A stretch of DNA of 28,559 nt from an uncultured Eubacteriales bacterium (GCA_900548595.1 URLB01000005.1:1-28559), one strand, 5' to 3'; shown: positions 1 through 6,308, counted from the first letter of the stretch. The notes: a model not told the origin generated them from the letters alone. Translations and numbers: made by a program.

Positions 1-5
1 ATGTA

Positions 6-803
6 ATGGCAGGAGCTTATGAAAAAATCAGTATTGCCAGAAAAGTTCAGCGTCCGTCTGCTACGGAATTTATAGAAGATATTTTTGATAATTTTATAAC
101 TTTTCACGGAGACAGATACTATGCCGATGACAAATCTGTAGTCGGAGGAATAGCAACTCTCGATAATATGCCTGTAACTGTAATCGGTGTACAGAAAGGT
201 CATTCCGTAAAGGCAAATGTAAAAAGAAACTTCGGTTCGCCGAATCCGGAAGGATACAGGAAAGCTTTAAGACTTATGAAACAGGCTGAAAAGTTTAATC
301 GTCCTGTCATAACATTTGTCAATACTCCCGGCGCTTTTTGCGGAATAGGCGCTGAGGAAAGAGGCGAAGGCGAAGCCATAGCCAGAAGTATTATGGAAAT
401 GGCGAGGCTTAAAGTTCCGGTTATATCTATATTCATAGGAGAAGGCGGCAGCGGCGGAGCATTGGCTCTTGCGGTTGCAGACGAAGTGTGGATGCTTGAA
501 AACGGTATGTATGCCGTTTTGTCTCCGGAAGGATTTGCAAGCATATTATGGAAAGATTCCGCAAGAGCTGCAGAGGCTTCGGAACTTATGAAATTAACTG
601 CGGAAGATCTTTTTGAACTTAAAGTAATAGAAAAAATTATTCCTGAGGAAGAATCGGGAATAGAAAATAATTTAAGCTATACGACAAGCATTATAAAAAA
701 AGAGCTTATTAAGAAGATAGGCGAACTTAAAGAAAAAGATATAGATACTCTTATTGAGGAAAGATATAAGAGATTTAGAAAATTCGGAGAGTTTACGGAA
801 TAA
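6..803 (+). CDS. accA: Acetyl-CoA carboxylase carboxyltransferase, alpha subunit
   Basis: AccA pairs with AccD to move the carboxyl group from carboxybiotin on the biotin carrier protein to acetyl-CoA, giving malonyl-CoA for fatty acid synthesis in the cytoplasm. The 265-residue protein has the crotonase-like carboxyltransferase fold signatures: FHGDRYYADD near residue 33, a NTPGAFCGIGAEERGEGEAIA block near residues 106-126 and IGEGGSGGALALAVAD near residues 143-158. It is shorter than the E. coli protein (319 residues), as is usual in Clostridia. The start codon overlaps by one base the TAA of an upstream reading frame (bases 4-6), so translation is probably coupled to a preceding gene, most likely accD (inferred; outside the window). 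A terminator follows at once. This is a host housekeeping gene that marks the chromosomal flank of the prophage. Confidence 0.95.
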   Translation: MAGAYEKISIARKVQRPSATEFIEDIFDNFITFHGDRYYADDKSVVGGIATLDNMPVTVIGVQKGHSVKANVKRNFGSPNPEGYRKALRLMKQAEKFNRPVITFVNTPGAFCGIGAEERGEGEAIARSIMEMARLKVPVISIFIGEGGSGGALALAVADEVWMLENGMYAVLSPEGFASILWKDSARAAEASELMKLTAEDLFELKVIEKIIPEEESGIENNLSYTTSIIKKELIKKIGELKEKDIDTLIEERYKRFRKFGEFTE

Positions 804-804
804 T

Positions 805-838
805 AAAAAAGCATGAATTTTTAAATTCATGCTTTTTT
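805..838. terminator. Bidirectional intrinsic terminator between accA and the XRE gene
   Basis: A perfect inverted repeat (GCATGAATTT at 811-820 against AAATTCATGC at 823-832) has an A-run on its left and a T-run on its right. It can therefore end transcription from accA rightward and from the convergent regulator gene leftward. Confidence 0.85.
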
Positions 839-1423
839 ATGTATGTTTTTATATACCGAAAGACCATGATTTACACAGTAAACATAAAGCTTTCCTCCGC
901 GCATAAGGGGAATTCTGAAAGACGGACTTTGTTCCGGATACAATCTGTTCAAATATATTCTATCGCTTTTTACATAAGCGGCAAACGAAATGTAATGTTC
1001 CTTGTTCATTTCATGGTTTAAGGTTATATAATAGTCCATATCTATTTCTTCGCATTGCATTTCAATATTTTCTTCGGAATTTACCTCAAGTCTTTCAAGC
1101 TTTTTTCCGCAGCAGAATATTGAAGAGCTTCCCGTGCTTACAAGTATGTTTCCGCAATTTGGACATACATAGAAACGTATATTTGATATATTTCCGACGT
1201 CCGGTTTATTTGTAGTTATTTCGCCCTCCATAAGCTGGGTAATTTCCGTTCCCAATATAACAGACAGATCAGGCCATAGAGACAGGTCGGGACATCCGAG
1301 ACCCGTTTCCCATTTCGACACGGTTTTGTTGCTTATGCCCAATGCGTCGGCTATATTTTTTTGAGTCAATCCTTTTTCTTTTCGTAATTCGGCAATAAGT
1401 TTTCCCACTTTTGCACAATCCAT
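827..1423 (-). CDS. XRE-family regulator with desulfoferrodoxin-like C-terminal domain
   Basis: The 198-residue protein begins with an XRE helix-turn-helix (about residues 6-60). It then carries a region resembling the two iron domains of desulfoferrodoxin (superoxide reductase). C87, C90, C104 and C105 repeat the CxxC...CC pattern of the FeS4 centre I. H137, H143, C183 and H186 match the spacing of four of the five ligands of the catalytic centre II (HxxxxxH and CxxH). The EKH loop that supplies the remaining histidine in true superoxide reductases is not visible. Inference: a transcription factor whose metal domain senses redox state or metal rather than catalysing superoxide reduction. The gene is convergent with accA, shares its terminator, and starts at an ATG behind a GGAGG-type site. 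It is probably chromosomal, with the prophage inserted just upstream of its 5' end. The HTH call is firm; the ligand assignment rests on motif spacing. Confidence 0.8.
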   Translation of the reverse strand: MDCAKVGKLIAELRKEKGLTQKNIADALGISNKTVSKWETGLGCPDLSLWPDLSVILGTEITQLMEGEITTNKPDVGNISNIRFYVCPNCGNILVSTGSSSIFCCGKKLERLEVNSEENIEMQCEEIDMDYYITLNHEMNKEHYISFAAYVKSDRIYLNRLYPEQSPSFRIPLMRGGKLYVYCVNHGLSVYKNIHKKA

Positions 1424-1602
1424 TTGACAACCTCCGTTTTTATTTAAGTCTAATTTAGAATTTACAATTCTTAAAAAAATTAAAATGTTGTAAAATCAAT
1501 GGTTAAACACATTATAAGTCATTACAAATTACTATAAATAATAAAATAGTCTAACAATAAGCTAACAACTCATAATACTTTTTGTTTAGTAATAAAAAAC
1601 TG
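1424..1602. other. AT-rich junction region, probable left attachment site
   Basis: This 179-base stretch holds the promoter and ribosome site of the leftward XRE gene and lies directly beyond the 3' end of the phage integrase. By the usual layout of temperate phages the attL core should be here. The seven-base word CTAACAA occurs twice in quick succession at about 1551-1574 and could be integrase arm sites. No tRNA gene or tRNA end is visible. The core cannot be fixed without the right junction. Confidence 0.4.
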
Positions 1603-2607
1603 TCAAATCATATTTACTGCAGATATTAATTCCTCAACAGCCTTATGAGTGTATACTCTTTCGGTCAAGTCTTGCGAAGCATGTCCCATAATCAATTTTA
1701 CAGATGTGGGATTTACTCCTGCGGTATTCGCCATAGAGGCGAAAGTATGACGGCAATCGTGCGGTAGATGTTCCATTCCCAATTTGTTCATCAGACTTTT
1801 AAAATATTTAGAATATGTATGATACGGAATATCAACAAAAAATCTGTTTTCTATACTGTACCTTTTGCGGACTAAGGGCATAACCTTATCTGAAATAGGA
1901 ATAACCCTTCCTTTTCCTGCTTTGGTCTTTACGCCGCCTACCATATATTTTTCAGCCAGATGTATGTTTTCGGTTTTCATCCCCAGTAGTTCAGAAGGGC
2001 GCATACCGGTATAAATCATAATCAGAACAGTATCAGCTATGTCCTCGCTGAATACTACGGAGAATAGCTTTTGTATCTCCGCATCCGTAAAGGGTTTATG
2101 CATATCTGATTTTGGTCTGTTACCAATCTTAACAAACGAAGCATAGTTCTTGTCGATAACATCAAGTTCAATAGCTATATCAAACATTTGGTGTAAAAGA
2201 GTTTGTATATGGGATTTGGTTTGCCATGACTTATCAATGTTATCTATAAGCCTTTGCATTTGGTACGTCTTGATGTTTTTTATAGGTATATCCCACAGTT
2301 CTTTCAAATGCTTATAAGCTGCGGTATAAATACCGCAACCGCTGGCAGAAATTTCACTGAACCTACGCTTTTTAAAGATTTCCCACATATCCGCAATAGT
2401 TACACTGTCATTCTTAAGGTCGTAAGGATTTTTGTTGTACTCTGTGAGGACTGTTAAGGCTTCCTCAGACGTTGCGAAGTAACCGAGAATAGAATATGTC
2501 GGCTTACCATTCTTATCGCTGCCTGAGCGCACACGGACAGCGTAAGGGCGTCTCCGATTTCCCGACAGTTTATACACACTGCCGAAACCTTTTGGTAATC
2601 GTTTCAT
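1603..2607 (-). CDS. int: Phage tyrosine recombinase (integrase)
   Basis: This 334-residue site-specific recombinase integrates and excises the prophage. It has an N-terminal arm-binding region (KGFGSVYKL..., residues 5-60), a SAM-like core-binding domain (about 65-165) and the catalytic domain. All active-site residues are visible: R203 in GMRPSELLG, a lysine near 227-229, H283 and R286 in HDCRHTFASMA, H309 in LIMGHAS and the nucleophile Y319 in RVYTHK. Length is normal for the family (Tn916/phi-LC3 type). An AAAGGAGG-like ribosome site precedes the ATG. The gene is transcribed toward the chromosomal junction, downstream of the membrane-protein gene on the same strand, with a strongly folded 136-base spacer between them. 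Confidence 0.95.
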   Translation of the reverse strand: MKRLPKGFGSVYKLSGNRRRPYAVRVRSGSDKNGKPTYSILGYFATSEEALTVLTEYNKNPYDLKNDSVTIADMWEIFKKRRFSEISASGCGIYTAAYKHLKELWDIPIKNIKTYQMQRLIDNIDKSWQTKSHIQTLLHQMFDIAIELDVIDKNYASFVKIGNRPKSDMHKPFTDAEIQKLFSVVFSEDIADTVLIMIYTGMRPSELLGMKTENIHLAEKYMVGGVKTKAGKGRVIPISDKVMPLVRKRYSIENRFFVDIPYHTYSKYFKSLMNKLGMEHLPHDCRHTFASMANTAGVNPTSVKLIMGHASQDLTERVYTHKAVEELISAVNMI

Positions 2608-2638
2608 AAAAAAAAAGACCTCCTTTATTTATTTTGGG

Positions 2639-2743
2639 TATAGAAATAAAAGCGGTCATGTGATATACTTTATTTGTCGAGAATAAGGTATATCGAAAGA
2701 TAGACCGCTAAGTCCTCTGTGTTGGCGCACAGGGGATTTTTAT
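2639..2743 (+). ncRNA. Candidate small structured RNA ending in an intrinsic terminator
   Basis: The spacer upstream of int folds well. AGCGGTC at 2651-2657 pairs with GACCGCT at 2703-2709 and encloses a 13-bp stem (2662-2674 with 2682-2694, one G-U pair). A second hairpin (CCTCTGTG at 2714-2721 with CACAGGGG at 2728-2735) is followed by a T-tract only in the rightward direction, as in an intrinsic terminator. A weak -10 (TATAGA, 2639-2644) would start a transcript near 2651, exactly at the outer stem. No good -35 was found. The alternative is that the fold acts in the leftward int mRNA leader or as a protein-binding DNA site. The fold is seen directly; the RNA is inferred. Confidence 0.4.
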
Positions 2744-3256
2744 TTAATTGTCAAAACACAACCTACATGGTTTATAACCTTTATTTTCGGCTTCTTTCTT
2801 ACTCATAACAGTATAATCGGTTATATCACTTTCGTTATATTCTATAACATCATATGTGTGGTATGTTTTTGGATCAGGCTCTTCGGCTATATGGACTTCC
2901 CCTGAATCGGAATTTCCGTAGTGATAATAATGGCGTTCGTCGTTTTTTAATACTATTACAGCATAGTTACTATAAAAATCTATTGCGTACTGAACATAAT
3001 CTTCAAGGTACGCCGAATAGGAGATTTCATCTTCGAATGTTTCATACACATCTTGGTAGTGGGTATCAAGCTCAGCTTCAAACTCCTCGTACTTTTCTTC
3101 TAACAATCCTTTATAATATTGTTCAGCTTTGGAATATCCTTCGTCGTAACCGAGTTTGTATTCATGCCGTAGTGTACTATCATATCCGCTGTCTATTTTA
3201 AAGAACGCAAGTAGCATTGCTATTAAAACAACGAAAAATAAAACATAACTTTTCAT
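2744..3256 (-). CDS. Membrane-anchored protein with C-terminal GYxxCxxC motif
   Basis: This 170-residue protein of unknown function has an N-terminal hydrophobic segment (about residues 5-20, VLFFVVLIAMLLAFF) that probably anchors it. The rest looks extracytoplasmic: acidic and rich in aromatic residues, with a predicted coiled-coil-like stretch (KAEQYYKGLLEEKYEEFEAEL) and a final ENKGYKPCRLC motif. That ending recurs in small clostridial proteins and may bind a metal (known motif, function inferred). The ATG at 3256 is preferred over a GTG at 3262 because an AGAGGA ribosome site sits nine bases before the ATG but only three before the GTG. The gene lies in the leftward lysogeny block upstream of int, so it may be expressed from the prophage (a moron). 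No homologous function is recognised. Confidence 0.65.
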   Translation of the reverse strand: MKSYVLFFVVLIAMLLAFFKIDSGYDSTLRHEYKLGYDEGYSKAEQYYKGLLEEKYEEFEAELDTHYQDVYETFEDEISYSAYLEDYVQYAIDFYSNYAVIVLKNDERHYYHYGNSDSGEVHIAEEPDPKTYHTYDVIEYNESDITDYTVMSKKEAENKGYKPCRLCFDN

Positions 3257-3390
3257 ACGCACCGTTCCTCTTTTGCCATAACTGCTTCATTTAATATTAA
3301 TTGGAAAATTTTACTTATACAAAATTCGACCAATATATGATAGAATAAATGCATAGAAATATATTCCAAAATAAGCATACATTGCTAAAA

Positions 3391-3420
3391 ATTATACAAA
3401 TTTAAGAAAAAATTTTCGTA
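3391..3420 (-). promoter_or_regulatory. Candidate leftward promoter with TACGAAAATT element
   Basis: Read leftward, a perfect TATAAT (complement of 3391-3396) is preceded after 17 bases by ACGAAA instead of a consensus -35. That -35 position lies inside a TACGAAAATT word (complement of 3411-3420). The same word recurs in two other promoters of this region. It would drive the membrane-anchored protein gene and possibly int. Confidence 0.4.
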
Positions 3421-3456
3421 AATTATGACGGTTTATTTTATAAATGAGAAAATATG

Positions 3457-3485
3457 TTGTTACATACGAAAATTCGTTCTATAAT
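3457..3485 (+). promoter_or_regulatory. Candidate rightward promoter of the 33-residue peptide, operator in spacer
   Basis: TTGTTA (3457-3462), a 17-base spacer and TATAAT (3480-3485). The spacer contains ACGAAAATTCGT (3466-3477), a near-perfect palindrome and the longest form of the recurring TACGAAAATT word. A second TATAAT at 3522-3527 has no matching -35. The remainder of 3257-3543 is very AT-rich and shows no gene. Confidence 0.45.
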
Positions 3486-3543
3486 CAGATTATCGCAATA
3501 AGTAACTTATTAAATTCCTTATATAATTACTGGGGGTGCTTAT

Positions 3544-3645
3544 ATGGATTATAAACAAGCAATTTATGAACAACTAAAAAACCTAAGTAAGCAACAACTT
3601 GAATTAATATATAAAATAATAATGAAATTATTAAAGGTCGGGTAG
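3544..3645 (+). CDS. 33-residue peptide convergent to the repressor
   Basis: The ATG follows a GGGGG-containing ribosome site at about 3531-3535 and opens a 33-codon frame ending at TAG in 3643-3645, right inside the hairpin shared with the repressor. The peptide is a charged amphipathic helix with repeated leucine and isoleucine (KQQLELIYKIIMKLLKVG at the end). It has no membrane-type segment and no recognised domain. Its own candidate promoter carries the same operator word as the repressor promoter, so both may be expressed in the lysogen. It may pair with another protein as a short regulator; this is inference. Coding status rests on ribosome site, promoter and terminator rather than homology. 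Confidence 0.5.
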   Translation: MDYKQAIYEQLKNLSKQQLELIYKIIMKLLKVG

Positions 3646-3663
3646 AAACGACCTTTATTTTTT
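3633..3663. terminator. Shared intrinsic terminator of peptide and repressor genes
   Basis: AAAGGTCG (3634-3641) pairs with CGACCTTT (3649-3656), followed rightward by ATTTTTTT. The stop codon of the rightward peptide lies in the loop, and the leftward repressor ends within the T-tract. The A-run that precedes a leftward U-tract is weaker, so the site is best rightward. Confidence 0.7.
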
Positions 3664-4017
3664 TGCTAATTCATTAACTAATCTTTCCAGTGCTTCCAAA
3701 TCATTCTCATTCATTTTAGCTATTGCAGTGATAAGCCTATATTTGAAAGACTCAGGTTCAGAATTAAATAAATCAGAAGTTATACTTGCTATCTCATCTA
3801 ACCTATTTTGTGGTGGAAACATGTCGCCTTCTCCAGTACGAAGCCACTGCTCATTAACATTAAAACGACGACAAATCAACGCTATAACGGCATCGATTGG
3901 CTCATTTCTGCCTACTTCATAATTCGCAACAGTCCCTCTCTTTATTCCTAACTGATCAGCAAACTCCTGTTGAGATAACTTAAGAGCTTTTCTTAATAAT
4001 TTTAATCGTTCATCCAT
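3655..4017 (-). CDS. XRE-family phage repressor
   Basis: This 120-residue regulator has an N-terminal XRE helix-turn-helix (about residues 4-60: LKLSQQEFADQLGIKRGTVANYEVGRNEP), then the NEQWLRTGEGDMF segment typical of Firmicutes phage repressors and a short helical C-terminal part (residues 75-120) likely used for dimerisation. It lacks a LexA-type peptidase domain, so self-cleavage after DNA damage is not expected; induction would need an antirepressor or another route (inference). It is divergent from the early genes, with its promoter at 4044-4072 and the early promoter at 4105-4133, the arrangement of a CI-type lysogeny switch. Confidence 0.88.
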   Translation of the reverse strand: MDERLKLLRKALKLSQQEFADQLGIKRGTVANYEVGRNEPIDAVIALICRRFNVNEQWLRTGEGDMFPPQNRLDEIASITSDLFNSEPESFKYRLITAIAKMNENDLEALERLVNELAKK

Positions 4018-4043
4018 ATTTTTTATTCACCACCTTCTATTTG

Positions 4044-4072
4044 ATAATACAATACGAAAATTTAAAAGTCAA
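4044..4072 (-). promoter_or_regulatory. Repressor promoter
   Basis: Read leftward: TTGACT (complement of 4067-4072), 17-base spacer, TATTAT (complement of 4044-4049). The spacer holds a third copy of TACGAAAATT (4053-4062), suggesting that this promoter shares a regulator with the leftward and peptide promoters. Confidence 0.65.
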
Positions 4073-4079
4073 GATAAAA

Positions 4080-4162
4080 TTGCAACAAACACACAAAAAT
4101 AGTGTTGACAATTGCAACAATGTGAGTTATTATGGTAACATAAACACTGAAAGGTGCAACAA
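4080..4162 (+). promoter_or_regulatory. Early rightward promoter with repeated TTGCAACAA operators
   Basis: TTGACA (4105-4110), a 17-base spacer and TATTAT (4128-4133) form a strong promoter for the early operon. TTGCAACAA occurs at 4080-4088 and 4112-4120, and GTGCAACAA at 4154-4162. The middle copy completes a dyad, TGTTGACAATTGCAACA (4103-4119), that covers the -35 and part of the spacer. A repressor bound there would block RNA polymerase. The likely binder is the adjacent XRE repressor (inference from position). Confidence 0.65.
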
Positions 4163-4176
4163 AGAGAGGTGATAAA

Positions 4177-4329
4177 ATGATAACGGAAAAAGAGGCAAAA
4201 ATTATAGCTACGATAAGTAATGCAATGCCAAATCTTAGTGAATTTGATAAGGGTTACATACTTGGAATAGCCGAAAGCAAAGCAGATAAAAGGGAGAAGG
4301 AATGCTTAAAAAGTGAAGAGGTTAGTTAG
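4177..4329 (+). CDS. First early gene, small protein of unknown function
   Basis: This 50-residue frame starts at an ATG behind AGAGGTG. It has a SEFDKGYILGIAESKA segment that resembles the first small gene after the repressor in other Firmicutes phages; no function is known to me. The protein is acidic-basic mixed, probably helical, with no metal or membrane motif. Its position, first under the early promoter, fits an antirepressor or early switch role, but nothing in the sequence proves this. Its stop overlaps the ribosome site of the next gene. Confidence 0.65.
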   Translation: MITEKEAKIIATISNAMPNLSEFDKGYILGIAESKADKREKECLKSEEVS

Positions 4330-4341
4330 GAGGTGGGAAGA

Positions 4342-4635
4342 ATGAAAATAACAATCGACATGGTTGCCAAAGAGCTAGAAGTAGCACCGTCAACGGTCAG
4401 AAAGATGATTGACCGTGGAGAGCTACCTATAGCCGCTGTTACAAAAGACGGAAATAGAAAGAAGTACATCATACTGCCAAAAGCGTTGTATGAAGAAACC
4501 GGTATAAAGGTGGATGGATTTGAACCGCCGCCGAGTATAAATGTAAAAGTTAATTATGAAAAGCTTGCGGAAGAAGTGGCAAAGACGCTTGTCTGCGGTA
4601 TGGCGAAAATATTCGAAAAGGAGGTCTCACAATGA
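4342..4635 (+). CDS. Excisionase-like HTH DNA-binding protein
   Basis: The first 60 residues of this 97-residue protein form a MerR/excisionase-type winged helix: ITIDMVAKELEVAPSTVRKM, then DRGELPIAAV and a basic wing GNRKKYIILPKAL. The second half (NVKVNYEKLAEEVAKTLVCGMAKIF) is a helix of unknown role. The ATG at 4342 is chosen over GTG at 4333 because that GTG lies inside the AGGAGGTG ribosome site. Such proteins bend DNA for prophage excision or act as early regulators. An excisionase role fits the tyrosine integrase nearby, but the gene is not next to int, so a regulator is also possible. Its end overlaps the next start by ATGA. Confidence 0.65.
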   Translation: MKITIDMVAKELEVAPSTVRKMIDRGELPIAAVTKDGNRKKYIILPKALYEETGIKVDGFEPPPSINVKVNYEKLAEEVAKTLVCGMAKIFEKEVSQ

Positions 4636-4796
4636 CAGCAGTAGAAACAGTAAGCTTCTGGCTTGCTTATGGGATAGTAATAACAATCATCAGCGCGATA
4701 TACATACACCACATAAGCAGAGAAATGGAGCAGGAGCATGAAAGAGCAGAGCGATACAAAGAAAGATACGAAGCCCTCAAACGAGGAGAGCGATAA
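4632..4796 (+). CDS. Small single-span membrane protein
   Basis: The 54-residue frame begins at ATG in a four-base ATGA overlap with the preceding gene, behind GGAGG (4620-4624). Residues 6-27 (TVSFWLAYGIVITIISAIYIHH) form one probable transmembrane helix, followed by a strongly charged helix (REMEQEHERAERYKERYEALKRGER). This N-out/C-in type of tiny phage membrane protein is common in early operons; the function is unknown. It overlaps the next frame by 59 bases in a different phase, so one of the two could be non-coding, but both have good start signals. Confidence 0.55.
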   Translation: MTAVETVSFWLAYGIVITIISAIYIHHISREMEQEHERAERYKERYEALKRGER

Positions 4797-4926
4797 GAAG
4801 TTAGATGACGCCGCCAGGAAAACGTATAAGGAAATAGTACTTATAGAAATACGGAAAGAAGCGGAGTTGGACGACTATAAGATTAAAGGCTGTATTCGGT
4901 CAATACAAAGGAGAGGTAGGCGGTGA
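4738..4926 (+). CDS. Small charged protein of unknown function
   Basis: This 62-residue protein starts at an ATG behind GGAGCAGGAGC and ends in a GTGA overlap with the next gene, the usual sign of translational coupling in this operon. Its N-terminal 30 residues are very hydrophilic and rich in Lys, Asp and Ser. The second half (AARKTYKEIVLIEIRKEAELDDYKI) looks like a helix. No family recognised. It overlaps the 3' part of the preceding small membrane gene. Confidence 0.5.
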   Translation: MKEQSDTKKDTKPSNEESDKKLDDAARKTYKEIVLIEIRKEAELDDYKIKGCIRSIQRRGRR

Positions 4927-5078
4927 AAGACCAATGCAAAAGCTGTGCGAAGTGGCGCAGATGTAAGGACAGGTCAAGAGGAGTAGCCTGTGCGGAATAT
5001 AAAAAAGCCCCCAACGGAAAGGGGTTTCCGATAAAGGGGACAGGTAATAAAAACCAATTACATAATAACTCTAAATAA
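4923..5078 (+). CDS. Cysteine-rich small protein, probable zinc binder
   Basis: This 51-residue frame opens with GTG, overlapping the previous stop by four bases and preceded by AAAGGAGAGGTAGG. Cysteines at residues 5, 8, 14 and 23 (CKSCAKWRRC...C) form a compact zinc-binding set seen in many short Firmicutes phage proteins. The tail is basic and polar. The role is unknown; a DNA- or protein-binding accessory is plausible. Confidence 0.55.
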   Translation: MKDQCKSCAKWRRCKDRSRGVACAEYKKAPNGKGFPIKGTGNKNQLHNNSK

Positions 5079-5104
5079 TAAAAAAGTCAACGGAGGTAAA
5101 AGCA

Positions 5105-5470
5105 ATGGAAACAGGGAACATCAAATCAATTGTACAGATGGCGCGAGGAGCAATTGAAGAAAGAATAGACCTTGAAATGACAAAGGTTCTTGAAAACATC
5201 CTCGACACTAACACAAAGGCAACAGCCAAAAGAAAACTGACGGTAACATTTGAAATTCAGCCGGACGATGAAAGACAAACACTTGCAGTAGCTGCTACGG
5301 CAAAAAGCACGTTAGCGCCTACAAATCCGGTTGCCACAGCTTTGTATGTAGGTAAAGTCGGAGAAGAAATACAGGCGGTAGAAATGACAGCACAGATACC
5401 CGGACAGGCTGATTTGTTCGGAGGAGAACAGGAAACACCGGCACAGCTTAAACTTGTATCAAGCAGATAA
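5105..5470 (+). CDS. Conserved phage early protein ('replication terminator protein'-like)
   Basis: The 121-residue protein matches by eye a family of Firmicutes phage proteins often labelled replication terminator protein: an N-terminal helix (IVQMARGAIEERIDLEMTKVLENILD), a KRKLTVTFEIQPDDERQ strand pair, and a STLAPTNPVATALYVGK segment. The label is historical, and the family is not the Tus/RTP fold as far as I know. The gene has a strong GGAGGT ribosome site and is followed 12 bases later by the DUF2303-like gene, a pairing common in such phages. Confidence 0.6.
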   Translation: METGNIKSIVQMARGAIEERIDLEMTKVLENILDTNTKATAKRKLTVTFEIQPDDERQTLAVAATAKSTLAPTNPVATALYVGKVGEEIQAVEMTAQIPGQADLFGGEQETPAQLKLVSSR

Positions 5471-5482
5471 GGAGGAAGAAAT

Positions 5483-6226
5483 ATGTTAAAAGAAGCAATC
5501 GAAAAAATCAGGGAAATGGCAATTGAGGGAGAAGAGATAAAAACAATTCAAATTAATGACGATGTTTTTGCAAGAGGTAAAGACGGAGAATTAAAAGTTA
5601 TTGCACAAAAACCTATTGTCCCTTCAAATGTAACGGTAACAAGTCTTGAAGGTTTTGTGTGTTGGGTCAAGAACGAATGTGCAGAAACTCCCGAAGCAAA
5701 GTTATTTGTTGAGGTATCGGATTATAACGCCGTGAATTGTCGTACAGAAAGAGGTTTTATAGAACCAGGTAAGACTTGCAACATAATAAACCTTTCATCA
5801 AGAAATAATCTTTTTTCAGAAGGTTTCAGAGGATATGAGGAAGCTATGATAGAGCTCAGAAGTAAATATCAGCATACTGATGATATTGATTATCTTCTTA
5901 AATTATTAAGTTCAATGACATTGGAGAACAGTGTAAAGAGTGATGACAACGGACTTAATCAGCAGGTTACAGTCAGAAAAGGAATAGCGTTGACAGAAAA
6001 CGTTCCGATTAAACCGATAGTAAAACTTAAGCCGTACAGAACATTCTTTGAAGTGGAACAGCCTGAAAGTGAGTTCCTCTTAAGAATAGGAGACGGTGGA
6101 CAGGTGGGACTTTTCGAAGCTGACGGCGGTATGTGGAAGATGACGGCAAGATATACGATTAAATCATACCTTCAAGAAGCACTCAAAGAAGAAATAAATG
6201 ACGGAATAGTTATAGTAACACTTTAA
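5483..6226 (+). CDS. DUF2303-like phage protein
   Basis: This 247-residue protein has the closing motif of the YfdQ/DUF2303 family: LKPYRTFFEVEQPESEFLLRI, then LFEADGGMWKMTARYTIKSYL near residues 210-230. The family occurs beside recombination genes in many phages and its function is unknown. The N-terminal part (residues 1-60) is a probable helix and strand region without a known motif. AAGGAGGAAG precedes the ATG. A strong hairpin follows the stop. Confidence 0.6.
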   Translation: MLKEAIEKIREMAIEGEEIKTIQINDDVFARGKDGELKVIAQKPIVPSNVTVTSLEGFVCWVKNECAETPEAKLFVEVSDYNAVNCRTERGFIEPGKTCNIINLSSRNNLFSEGFRGYEEAMIELRSKYQHTDDIDYLLKLLSSMTLENSVKSDDNGLNQQVTVRKGIALTENVPIKPIVKLKPYRTFFEVEQPESEFLLRIGDGGQVGLFEADGGMWKMTARYTIKSYLQEALKEEINDGIVIVTL

Positions 6227-6229
6227 CAA

Positions 6230-6268
6230 ATAAAAAAACCCCTGCGGAGCGGCAACTCCGACAAGGGG
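6230..6268 (-). terminator. Hairpin with leftward T-tract after the DUF2303-like gene
   Basis: CCCC (6239-6242) pairs with GGGG (6265-6268), and CGGAG (6245-6249) with CTCCG (6256-6260), with a CGGCAA loop. The A7 run at 6232-6238 becomes a U7 tract only for leftward transcription. For the rightward operon it would be a structured spacer rather than a terminator. No leftward gene is seen here. Confidence 0.5.
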
Positions 6269-6308
6269 CAAGAAGAAAAATGATTACTTATATGATAACC
6301 GAAAACGT

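Noticed and set aside
200..544. Leftward 114-codon frame inside accA
   Set aside because: Antisense to a conserved gene with no own start signal.
3444..3554. Rightward frame of 36 codons before the 33-residue peptide
   Set aside because: No ribosome site, and it overlaps the candidate promoter; the 3544 start is better supported.
4973..5040. GC-rich CCCC/GGGG pairing as terminator
   Set aside because: It lies inside the cysteine-rich small gene and has no T-tract after it.
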